A stretch of DNA of 64,000 nt from Hemileia vastatrix (Eukaryota; Basidiomycota; Pucciniomycetes; Pucciniales; Zaghouaniaceae): assembly GCA_030280995.1 (NCBI GenBank), contig JASXTE010000015.1:21348501-21412500 (forward strand), read 5' to 3'. A model generated the notes under the pieces. The model did no database searches. It had not been told where the DNA came from and saw only the letters and a list, made by a program, of their open reading frames with translations. Within the stretch, counting starts at the first letter, position 1. Each line of letters opens with the position of its first letter. Shown piece after piece: positions 45,556-55,586 of the stretch. The translations under genes were made by a program, and so were the position numbers.

Positions 45556-47929
45556 TCATTTCCACTGTTTGGGACACTTAGCCTTGAAAACAAAAACATA
45601 ATTTTAATGATTACTATTATCATTAAAATTTATAGAAATGAAATTTGGCTTACATTGTTAGCTCCATTTTTTTCCTTTGAATCTTATACATGCTGAATTC
45701 TATACTTCCTTGTACAAAATAATTCAAAACATTTACTTCATTTTGCTGCCCCATTCTATACAGCCGATCAACAGCCTGTTGCTCAACTGCTGGATTCCAA
45801 TTTGGCTCCTATTTCAACATTGAACATATAAAAAATTTAATATTTTTGTTCTTAATATGAAATAAAAGACATTGAGCTCACCATTATATATACATTTTGA
45901 GCACACCTGAGATCTATACCCACTCCTGCAGCCTGAATCGTTCCAACCAAAACTTGGCAATTTTTATTAAAATGGAATTCATGCATATTTTTGTCTCGCT
46001 TTGTCCTGCTGAGTTCACCCGTAAGCTGGGTATACCTAATATTGTGGTCATCTAAAGCCATTTTTATTCTATTTTGAAATATTAGAAAATTGTTTTTAAT
46101 AAGCCAACACAATTTTGTAAAACAATTCATTATAGAATCACTTACATCTGCAAAAAGTCTGCAAAGTTGGAGAATATAACAGCTTTTGGAAAATTTATAT
46201 CCCTTTCACCAGACAAAAAGTTTTTTAAGTGGCCTATAAGATGACAAATCTTTGTGGAATGCTGCCAGGTGAAATCAAAAGTTGGAGTTTCATCCAGATT
46301 TTTGTAGATTGGGTGTTTGTAGAATTTTCTTAAAATCATCAGCTCTCTTAGAAACTCAGATGAGTCCCAAGGGAAGTAAGTGCTTCTGGAGGGCCCGTAT
46401 CGCTCAGTGAATCCTTCTTGAAGCACATCAAGTTTAGACCTCCATGGATCTGCTAATTGAACCGATATCCCCCTTTGAATCTTTTTTGGAAGAGACAAAA
46501 TTGCATCCTTTGTTCTACGTAGGCTTATGACTATCATTAAGTGATTGATTGATTTAATAGAATTAGCCTTTCCTTTTTGCAAACCTGGAAAAAGGAAATT
46601 CTTCCATAACCAGTCTTCTTGCCACTTTTCGATTCTAAGAAAAAATATGAGACTTTGAAGGTCAGTGGGCCTTTTCTGAAGTGGAGTTCCAGTCAAGCAT
46701 AGTCGGTGTTGGGATTTCAAGTCAAATATTGTTTGAGCCCTCTGCGAGTAAGGATTTTTAATGTAACTAAAAGAATATTTATAAAAATTGATTATAAAAA
46801 TTAAGTTTCAAGTTTTAGATATAGAAATGGGCACTAACTGAGCTTCATCTAAAACAACTCTATCCCAAAAGAGCTTTTGACTCACCGGTATCTTTTTTTG
46901 GCTTTGATTTTTTGACATCTTTGGGCTAGCTGTTTCATAGGTCATTAAAACAATAGCAGTGTCCTGTAGCTTATTGACTTTAGTATTTTGACAATCCTTC
47001 CCATAAAGAACCTTGAAAAGAAGTGCATTATCTTCAAAGTGCACACTTATTTCATTGATCCAATTCAATAGTGTTGCCAGGGGGCATATAATCAGTGTGG
47101 CTGAACTCCAATTAATACCTTCTTAATTTTTCGATAGCTGAAATTGTCTTGCTTCACTTTGAGTTGAACTTATAAGAGAAAGAGTTAAAAGCGTCTTTCC
47201 CAAACCCATATCATCAGCAAGTATTGACCCGTTTCCTTCAGGGGTTAATTGATTGTTAGGAAACTGATCTTTATAGTCATCAAATCCTGTTCTAAGCCAA
47301 TGGTTGTCCTGGTGCCTTCACATGATATCTAACTTTTCCATTAAAATTCGTTCATTGTCAATCATAAAATTTATTGCTTGAAGTTGATGTGTTTTGAGAA
47401 CAGTTTTGATTCCTCGTATAAGTTGATCAGCTTTCCAATCTTGAGTACTCTGAGATATTTGGAAAGAGCCTTCAAAAATTACATGCGGGATATTAAAAAA
47501 GATAGTGGAGTCGTAGTTCAGGATCGGACATAAATCGATTTGAGCAGAAGAAAATGCTTCTTTAGCAAGAGTGATTAGTGTACTTGAAGAAAAGAGGCAT
47601 CCCCAAAGTTGATACTGATTACCAAAAACTGGAACCAAGTAAGCATGAAAATAGAAAGGCTTCATAGGATTCAAGGCACTTCTTTGGTTTAAATGGTGAG
47701 ATCCAGAGCCAATGTCACCCAATAGTGGTCCAATGTGCTGACTCTGCACTTGAGAAAGATTACCGACAAGGGTTGGTTTTCTTTCTTCAAATAGTCCAAA
47801 AATATGAACATTCGAATGGCCTCGCTGTAAAATCGTGGGGGTCGGTGAGTTTTGAAATCTTGAAATTACATTCATATAAATTTGATCGGTTGTTATTGAG
47901 AACTGTCCAACACATCTGAGACTTGACAT
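45556..47929 (-). pseudogene. SNF2-family (Rad5/Rad16-like) helicase, two in-frame stops
   Basis: ATP-driven DNA translocase or chromatin remodeller, nuclear. From ATG at 47929 an N-terminal region of unknown fold (about 200 residues) leads to the motor. Motif I LADDMGLGKT (near 47185-47215) is intact; motif Ia-like TLIICPLATLLNW; the DEAH box is split by a 72-bp intron (46767-46838), its His codon formed across the splice; motif III LTGTPLQKRPTDLQ; helicase C block VLVGTIQAAGVGIDL; motif VI AVDRLYRMGQ in the exon near 45680-45800. Further introns lie near 46080-46145, 45810-45880 and 45590-45655, all GT-AG. A TGA near 47320 and a TAA near 47125 break the frame. No RING finger seen, so it differs from complete Rad5. 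Such enzymes are unusual cargo for a DNA transposon. Confidence 0.8.
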
Positions 47930-48784
47930 ATTAAGTAAGAATAGTATCTGAAGATAGTGGTTGTTAAAAGATGAATTGAAGCAAAAAATGAAGAATCAGT
48001 TTTGAATAAAACGACAAAATAACTTTTTAGCATATGCTATGCTAAGCTCATAATTCTTTCACATGTATTATTATTATCTTTTTAATAAATATTGGAAGTA
48101 AATCAATGATAACTGAAATGAATAATATGGCTTAAAAATAAATCTTGAGCCTATAGAGTAAATTTTGGTTTGTGGAGGAAGAAAAATTTTCTCAATAAAA
48201 ATGTGCTTTATTGTTACATTATAATCACAAAATAGAATAATTTCACTCTTATTAAACTTATTTATGTTTCTGTCTAATAGTAAAATGCTTTAGATGTCAG
48301 TTCAAAGTCCAAATTGAAACTACTACCTAGAACGATGTCTTGATACTAACATACTTTTTGTAAGTCTTTGGAAAGACACTTATGGTGATCTCAATAATAT
48401 TAAAATTGATTTGAATTGTATGTTTTATCAAATATCTATGTAGTCTAGTGTAATAATTGAGATACTACAGTTTAACCTTCTGTTACTAACTTGGCAAGAA
48501 AACATATGTAGATATTCTTAGAATGAATATCAAATTTTGCTTTCCACAAGATGGGAAAGTGAATATTATGATATGTTAAGTGATATGTTCAAGCTTTTCT
48601 CAATCTGTGCTCAGCTCAAAATCAAAGTAATCACCAAGCTCCAAGAAACCTGTGATTGAGTTTGGTTGAACCTAGGTCTAACTGATTACCAAATCTTTGT
48701 CCAATTAATTTAAATCTGGTTTCACAATGAACTCCCAACAGCCTTCCAACAGCTTTCCAACCACTTCCCAACATTTTTAAATGA
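47930..48784. other. AT-rich region right of the SNF2 gene
   Basis: No gene seen. The right end of the candidate DNA transposon should lie here or just inside, but I found no terminal repeat matching the left side. Confidence 0.5.
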
Positions 48785-49603
48785 GGGGTATTGCTAGCAA
48801 TACCCCCCCAAATTTTCTGTGGTGTAAGTACATTTATTAGCATGGGTTTCTGCTCTAATAGCACCTGAAACGTGTACTTAAGATCCCTCACTAAGTAACA
48901 GATACTGCACCGCCTTTCATACATATTGCAATGACCCACACTGGTGACACAAGTATCCACTAATTGTGAAACCCTTTGCGCTTCAGCGAATGACTTTCCT
49001 ATCTCAAGTCCTATCTTTATTATCCTTTTCTTTAGCACTAATTGTAAAGACTTTTGTCGTTCTAGCACTTCTACTTAATTTTCCAACACATTTTCAATCT
49101 TCATGGGCAGGCACAGCTTCTCCCAAAAGTTTTGCTGCTAAATTAAGAATAAATTTCCATGCCACCTCTACTTCCATCTTTTAATTCCATATCATACATC
49201 TAGCACTGCAAATAAGATTTTTGAAAGTACATACCATATTTCCCTGTCTTTTAGCCCATTATGTGCTTACCCTCACTTTTTTTCTCACAGTGGCTTATAA
49301 TTCTATAATACAAAAAAAACTATGCGTGGAGAGTTTACCTTTTCTGCGCAATCACATCCCTTTGTTGTGCTCATGTAGCCATCCTACTTGACAACCCTTA
49401 TGTTGTGCTTTCTGCGAGATGCAACATTTCTGTGTTTCTACAAGATGTGTACCACAGTCTCCCTTTACTCACAACTGTTTCCAAGTGCATCATATCTTGC
49501 ACTTTTTTATCATTCCTTCTTCTTCTCTTCTTTTATCTTCTTGTTTCTCTTTATCTTCTTACTTGTTTCTCCTTCTCTTCTAAATTTAATTCACTCTATT
49601 ATT

Positions 49604-50353
49604 ATGGATGTCAATCAAGAATTTTTTAACACCATACATTGATTTTTTGAAACGCAGAAAGCTTCCGCTCCTGCTGCCCCTAATGTCAAATCTGTCCTCA
49701 CTGGTGCCAAGTGTTGAAAACGCTTTACTGAGAAGGAAAATACCCCATGCCGCTTTTCAAAAGCCTGTCAATGTAATGGATTTTTACATTAAGTTATTTT
49801 TCTCTGTTACCTTCCTTGTAAACCTTCAGTGCTGATCTCTTTTTTTTCTCTAGTCATGCCACTTTTGCAAAAGTTGCAAGAAGAAATGTAGTCTAAATGG
49901 TCCCCATGCCATTGCTGCAAACTCTCCTAATACTCTTATTGTTGATCCAGATTCTTTGACCTCAAATATTATGAAGAAGCTGGCCATTGAGCACCCTGCT
50001 CCTAAGAGAGCACAAAAAACAATTTCTTGCCAGCTCCAAGCGTCACATCAAATATGATGCTACGTTCACTCTTCTCTGAAGAGTCAATTCATATGGTAAG
50101 TTTCTCTTCTTTTTTCCCTTTAAATTCTCCTTGCTGACAACAATATTTTTCTTTTTTTCCTACTTAGGATGTCCCTAACACTCCTTATGTTGCAATGCCT
50201 TCATTTTCTCACATTGACTTTACTATCCTGGGTCTGAAAGAAGATCCCTTATGGGCTAAAATTACTGGTGCTTGTTTCTCCCCAGTCACAGGAGACACTG
50301 TTATCTGGCCTCAGAGAGAGGATACTCCTCCACACTTCACCCTTGGCAATTAG
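49604..50353 (+). pseudogene. Decayed antisense zinc-cluster gene in relic 2 (copy 1)
   Basis: Three exon-like pieces: about 49604-49778, 49856-50100 and 50168-50353, with GT-AG type borders (ctctag before 49856, tacttag before 50168). The pieces code KRFTEKENTPCRFSKAC, then CHFCKSCKKKCSLNG, where CX2CX6C matches the second half of the clusters at 26221 and 51275, then DVPNTPYVAMPSFSHIDF. Two TGA stops lie in the first piece. It runs opposite to the pol of relic 2. Confidence 0.55.
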
Positions 50354-50392
50354 CTCTTAGCTCCTCCAATGTCAAATCATACTTTTGACAAA

Positions 50393-50397
50393 GACAC
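50393..50397. repeat. Target site duplication of the chromodomain element, left copy
   Basis: GACAC, identical to 58957-58961. Confidence 0.88.
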
Positions 50398-51167
50398 TGT
50401 CACCGGACGACCTAGGCACAAGGTCAAGGATGTTCCTGAAAGTGACATGAGAGGTTTAGAAACTTCTTCAAAGCACAGAATGATTCGAGGAAGTGATTCA
50501 AAGGTCACTTGAAGTAAGAGCTACAGGTTTGAGGTTTGTTTGAGAAGAATTTTAAAATAGTTTCAAAGGTAATATAAATTCTTAAGATCTCACGAAGGGT
50601 TGGAAACTCAATAATCAAAGATTTAGGATTTAGAAATGAATATTGAGAAAATAAAAGAAAGATACAATAACAATGATTTAACTTTTAAGGATTTACCACT
50701 ATTAATGTAAATATGATTTATAATTTAATTCTAAGGAATATCGAACCAAATACCCAACCCTTTTATATCCTTTCTTCCTCCTTGCATTGACCTCCCTTTC
50801 ATCGCACCATTCCCATACCGTTGACCATTACTAACATACACTTAGACCCTCTTCGCTAAATATCCGTCCATGCTCAATTTACCCCTTTTTAATTAATTAC
50901 AAAACTTAAATGAAAAAACTACTACTGTACTATTTGGTTGAACATAACGCTGTGCGTTGCTTATCGAAAAGGAGACTAAGGCACCCTATTGGGAGATTGA
51001 CTAATTTAGATTTAGAGTTTAGGCTAGCACAGTTAAATAGTAAGTACACAAAGGAGAATCGCAGTTGCTATGGAGAATTGCTTTCTGCACTTCGAGTACA
51101 GATTTAGGACTCGATATTATTGATTTAATGAGCTGCTTTCGCCTTGAGTGTCACGTGGCGCGTGACA
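50398..51167 (-). repeat. 3' LTR of the chromodomain element (770 bp)
   Basis: Aligns throughout with 58184-58956. Short frames inside it (about 50910-51107) are non-coding LTR sequence. No obvious polypurine tract abuts it on the inner side (element strand ACCCGGGCATC). Confidence 0.95.
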
Positions 51168-51274
51168 GATGCCCGGGTATAAGAATTGCGAACTCTGTTA
51201 AGCTTGAGCTATCTTCTCACACTAGTTTGCCTTCTTCTATAATTTTTTCTTCACTTATTAATTTCCCTTTTATA

Positions 51275-52202
51275 ATGAACTGCCCTAATCCCACACCTAC
51301 GCCTCCACACCCTAAAGCGGATGGGGGAATGATTACGCAACAATTTTCACAAACTTGCACGGCTTGTGAAAGCATGGAATACTTTTGTGTCGAAAGTACG
51401 GAAACTCGAGGCCCTTGCCAGAAATGCGATTTTTGCCGTTGGCGACAAGTGGAGTGCGATGCGTTGATGAAGAACGCAGCGATCGAACAAAGGTTTACCA
51501 AGACCAAGTTTTGGGTAGTCCCTAAAACAAAAGAGGTGGTCGAAGACATTTGGAATGTCTCGGTTGAAGATGAAAAATTGGTGGGGGAGAATGATAAGGA
51601 TCTCAATAACAAGATCACAACCTGGGTAACCCAGGCCACAAGTTTGAAGCGGGGTGTCGAGGAAGAGGTCGACGAGTTGGTGGAGGAAGATGAAGATGAA
51701 GTCCCTGTTCCAGGGCGGGCACCCAAGAAACGACGGGTGGTCATCGAAGACGAAGAGGAGGAAAGAGAAGCAGAGGTAGAGGTGGCGCCAAGGTTATTCT
51801 TAGAGCCTGACCCCATCCTTGAGGTAAGTTTTCAATTGTTATTTTTTAAGGATGAGGTTACTGATGAGTTTTGTTTAGACATCGAATACCCTTGAAGACC
51901 CGAATGGGGAGCCTGCGCCGCTTTTACCAACTGAGGCAAACCCTCCGGCCACAGATGTAGTTGAAGAACCTGAAGACACACTGGACCAGGTGTGGTCAAA
52001 GAAACCTCGTCAAGGTCGACGAGTAAGGTTCACAGAAGAGTTGTGTGGGGAGGTCGACACAATTATTGACGCTGCTTCCTTTGACGTGGCAGAGGAACTC
52101 TTGGAGATTGGAGAGGTGGTTCCGGTAGGAGAGGAGGAGGTATTTGAGAAATGCAGGAAGGAGATAAGGGTAGTTTTGGAGAAAATGAAAAGATTGGTTT
52201 GA
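51275..52202 (+). CDS. Antisense zinc-cluster gene carried by the chromodomain element
   Basis: Opposite to gag-pol, beginning 108 bp inside the 3' LTR. Exons 51275-51823 and 51879-52202 join through a 55-bp intron (GTAAGT to TTTAG) in phase 0, giving 290 codons without a stop. ATG at 51275 is the first after the LTR in this frame. Residues about 28-62 have the pattern CX2CX6CX12CX2CX6C, exactly the spacing of the gene at 26221; between lies GPCQKC and after it CDFCRWRQVEC. The middle is strongly acidic with a basic patch (RAPKKRRVV), a likely nuclear signal. Exon 2 codes PRQGRRVRFTEELCGEVDTI and an acidic-helical end (KCRKEIRVVLEKMKRLV). It is GC-richer than its surroundings and still open although the host element is wrecked. 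Probable nuclear DNA-binding protein; function unknown. Confidence 0.78.
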
Positions 52203-53276
52203 GAAAAATTAAAAGAAAAAATTTGAAATGAAAAGGAGATGTAAAGAAGTAGAAAAGTAGAATTGTATTTTAGGTTTATTTTATTTTATTTTATTTTATT
52301 TTATTTTATTTTACTATATATTTTTTTATTGTAGGTGAATATTATTAATTTTATAAGATTTGGGAGAGAGAAACAAAAGAAAAAAAAAGAAGTTTTAAAT
52401 AAAATTTTGCTTTTAGAATTTGAAAGAAGAAATTTAAATAAAGAAAGAAAAAAAAGTTGTTTATTTGAAGGAAGTTTTAAGGTTTTAAAAGAAAAATTAA
52501 TGTAAGAAAAGAGAGAGAAAAAGAAATGGGTGGTGATTGAGATGAGTTTGTTAAATTGAGAATTAAATGAAAGAAGAATTAGTTATTTGCGAAAAGTTGT
52601 TGATTGTTTTTTTTTTAATTTTTGTTGAAAAGAGAGGAAGAAGAAAGAAGAAAAAAAACAGAAACACAGAATTTAGAATTTAAAGAGAATTTGAAAAGAT
52701 GAATCATTTTTTCGAAGAATTTTTATAGGGAGATTTTAGAAGTTGAAGTTAAGTTCGAGGAAATGGTCGTGTCGTACAAGGTTTGATGATTTGAAGGAAA
52801 GGAAGTTTTAAAGCGAGAATAAATTTTAGGAAAGAAATTTTTTAAGAGAATTTTAAATTTAAGAAAAGAATGTATTTAGAGAATTGAAAAAGAAAAGAAA
52901 GAAAATATTTAGAGAGATTTAAGAGTTTTTTTTTATTATTTTATTTTATTATTTATGTTTTATTCTATTTATTTTATGTTGTTTTATTTTTTATTATTAT
53001 TTATATTTATTTTTTTTATTTTATTTTATTTTATTTTATTTTATTTTATTTTACTTTATTTTATTTTATTTTATTTTATTTTATTTTATTTTATTTTATT
53101 TAATTTTAATTTTGATTTTATTTTTAGTTGGTTTTGGAGGAAATTTTATAGAAGGAGAAGAAAGAAAAAGAAGAGGAGAAAAAAGAAAACAAGGCTAAGA
53201 CTTTTAAGAGGTGTTTTAGATTTTTACGAGAAAAAGAAAGAAAGAAAAAGAAAAGAAAATTTAAATAAGAGAAATT
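52203..53276 (-). other. Low-complexity spacer of the chromodomain element
   Basis: Non-coding. TTTTA microsatellites at about 52276-52312 and 53019-53101 flank a purine-rich + strand block (about 52330-52920, GA-rich). Open frames here (such as 52955-53338) are low-complexity only. Element M has a comparable T/A plus purine spacer at 28500-28760, in the same place relative to pol and the antisense gene. Confidence 0.8.
53019..53101. repeat. TTTTA microsatellite
   Basis: About sixteen pentamer units with one interruption; a shorter tract of the same unit lies at 52276-52312. Confidence 0.95.
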
Positions 53277-54720
53277 TTAATGTTTTGGTATTAAAGGATA
53301 TTTCAAATGAAAAGATTTTAGGAGTTCAGGGTCGTTAGCAACATCTATGGCTGGTTCCCAGGATGTTTTGTCTGAGTCATTGAGGAAGCCTTCCCATTCC
53401 ACGAGGTATTGAAGTTTCCCCTTGCGTATTCTTGAATCAAGGATACAACTTACTTCCCACTCTAGATGATCTTCTACTTCGACCGGTTCCGGAGGGGGTT
53501 GGTTCTTGCCCGGGTATATTTCTCGAGCCAGTTCCAGGAGAGATACATGGAAAACAGGGTGAATCTCCTTCCATTTAGGAGGTGACTTGAGTTGAAATGC
53601 AGTTTTAAAGACTTCAGAGTCGATTTCGAAAGGTCCCAAGCGCTTTTCAGCCAGTTTCTTTGATGGTCTTGTTGTTCGGATGTTTTGTGCATCGAGCCAT
53701 ACTTTGTCACCTGGTTTAAAGGAAGGAGCAGATTGTCGATGTTTGTCAGCCTGTTCCTTGTATCTTCGAATCGCTGATTCCAAAATTGTTTTAAGTTCTT
53801 CTTGGAGTCGTGATATAGTTCGATGATAATGTTCCACAGGATGATTAGTTCCTACATGGATTGAGTTGAATCAAGGATGTCGTACATAAATGGTTTTGAA
53901 GGGAGATTGTTGTGTCGAAGAATGAGTTGAGTTATTACAAGCAAATTTGGCCAATGGTAACCATGTGGTCCAATCGTCTTGTTGGTAACTGACATACATT
54001 CGAAGATATTGTTCGAGGATTTAGTTAACTCTTTCTGTTTGACCATTGGTTTCAGGGTGATAGGCCGTGGAGAGGTTCCTCATGATATTGAGTTGTCGAC
54101 ACAGTTGGGTCCAGAATGTGGATACAAACAATGAGCCTCTATCTGAAATAATATCATTTGGTAAGCAGTGTTTAGAAAATACATATTCTAGAAACAATTT
54201 TGACAAATCTTCTGTTGTAGCAGTAGTAGTGGTTTTAATGAAAATAGAAATTTTTGAAAATCTATCTACTATTACTAATATAGCATCAAAATCATTAGAA
54301 AAAGGAAGTTGAGAAATGAAATCTATTGATAAAGATTCCTAAGGTTTAGAGGGAATAGGAAGTGGTTGAAGCAACCCATGCTTCCGGTGACGGGGAGCCT
54401 TATTCCTATTACATTCATAACAAGCTTTTATATAGGCCTTGATTTCCCTGGTCATACCTGGCCAGAAGAAATCCCTTGCTATTAACTGGTAGGTTTTTTC
54501 AACCCCAAAATGACCAGCTAATGGAGAATCATGTCGACTGTTGAAAATCCATAATTTTATCTCATTGTTATCGGGTATGACTACTCTACCTTCAAAGACT
54601 AATAGACCTTATTCAATACTGAATCTTTTGGCCCCTTGCTTCAAGAGTATTTTGTCTTTTAACCCTAAACAATATTCGTCCTTTGACTGAGCTTCGAGGA
54701 TGTTGGATAGTGGATTTCAA
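53277..54720 (-). pseudogene. Integrase with C-terminal chromodomain (stops present)
   Basis: Inserts the cDNA; the chromodomain would direct it to marked chromatin. Reading from 54720: zinc region (HDSPLAGHFGVEKTYQLIA, then CYECNRNK), core (SIDFISQLP, IISDRGSLFVSTFW, YHPETNGQTERVN, supplying D, D and E), GPY/F-type module (FKPGDKVWLDAQN, KRLGPFEI, HPVFHVSLL), and a chromodomain at about 53290-53470 (EWEVSCILDSRIRKGKLQY, LVEWEGF, TSWEP). At least four in-frame stops interrupt it, among them near 54003, 54340 and 53872. Confidence 0.88.
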
Positions 54721-55505
54721 AAAGATTGAATTGTCATCGAATTAAGTTGATGAGTCGTTAACATTGATTCGTTGAAGATTGATTGTACTTTTGCTGGGTT
54801 CTTGTCAGCAAATGCATCCCCCCGCTGTGGGTAAACATTGTCCCGACGTGACAAGATATCTGGGACAATGCAGTTTTTTCCTGGGCGATAGGAAATAGAG
54901 AAAGAAAATTCAGACAAAAATACAGCCCACCTGGCTTGATGCCTGGTTAACATTTTGGAAGACATGAAGTATTTTAAAGCATTATGATCTGTTAAAATTT
55001 GAAAAGGACTATCTAGGCTGAGAAGAAAAGAACACCATTTTTTAAGACAATGGATAATATCTAAAAGCTCTTTGTCATGAATTTCATAATTTAATTCTGC
55101 AGGTATGAGTTTGCGTGACTCAAAAGCAACAGGATAAAAAAAATTTGTTTCAGGATTTAATTGGGAGATGTCCCCTGCATTAGCATAATTGCTCGCATCT
55201 GTCTCAACTATTGTCAAAGCAGAAGGATCAAAATGTCGAAGAATTGGGGCTGTGGTGAACGCCATTTTTAGTGCTTCAAATTCCTTTCGTGCTGTAGAAG
55301 TAAAAACAAAAGGAATGTCTTTTCTAAGAAGAGAAGTAAGATTGGAAATAGTTTTAGAGTAATCTTTAATAAATCTTCTATAGAAGTTTGCAAAACCCAA
55401 AAATCCTTGGAGCGATTTCATGTTTTTGGGCTCAGGCCATTCCAGGATTTTCTGGACTTTTTTGTCATCCATGACTAAACCGTCAGTGGACAACGTAAAA
55501 CCCAA
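54717..55505 (-). pseudogene. RT thumb and RNase H of the chromodomain element
   Basis: 262 open codons: GFTLSTDGLVMDDKKVQ, LQGFLGFANFYRRFIKDYS, then RNase H with IVETDASNYANAGDIS, YEIHDKELLDIIHCLKKW, ILTDHNALKYF and PDILSRR. The gap to the RT ORF (55506-55586) contains two TGA stops. Confidence 0.88.
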
Positions 55506-55586
55506 AAAATCAATTGATTTGATGTGGAATTTGCATTTATTATGCTTGGCATAGAGACCATGATCTCAAAGACAATTTAGGACCTG

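Larger units (their letters stand above)
16595..47929. mobile_element. Candidate large DNA transposon with Tet-like, transposase and SNF2 genes (split by element M)
   Basis: Removing element M (25001-37917 plus one target copy) joins gene A to its own C-terminus and leaves about 18 kb with this content: Tet-like gene (+), gene C (-), palindrome array, gene A (-), CACTA/Plavaka-type transposase (-), gene B (+), SNF2 helicase (-). Genes A and B share a related C-terminal motif, linking the two flanks of the transposase. Terminal inverted repeats and a target duplication were not found by eye. The hairpin cluster at 14801-15506 could be one subterminal region. That the Tet-like gene and gene C belong to the same unit as the transposase is inference from proximity. 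Confidence 0.45.
48785..50397 (-). mobile_element. Relic 2, left part (3' end of a decayed retroelement)
   Basis: Opens with the same 22-bp palindrome as relic 1 (48785-48806), followed by the C-run and CTGTGGTGT in inverted orientation. It contains a decayed antisense zinc-cluster gene and is cut at 50397 by the chromodomain element; sequence resumes at 58957 and leads to a - strand integrase and RT. Reading relic 2 as one element across that insertion rests on the GACAC duplication. Confidence 0.6.

Noticed and set aside
38700..48000. Ordinary host gene cluster
   Set aside because: The transposase in the middle, related C-termini of genes A and B, and the stops in several genes fit transposon cargo better than host genes.
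48631..49068. 145-codon frame on the - strand
   Set aside because: It crosses the palindromic end of relic 2 and has no recognisable motif.
51217..51816. 199-codon Ser-rich frame on the - strand
   Set aside because: It is the complement of the acidic GA-rich antisense zinc-cluster gene; serine runs mirror GAA/GAG codons.
52955..53338. 127-codon Phe/Lys-rich frame
   Set aside because: Entirely TTTTA microsatellite and purine-rich spacer.
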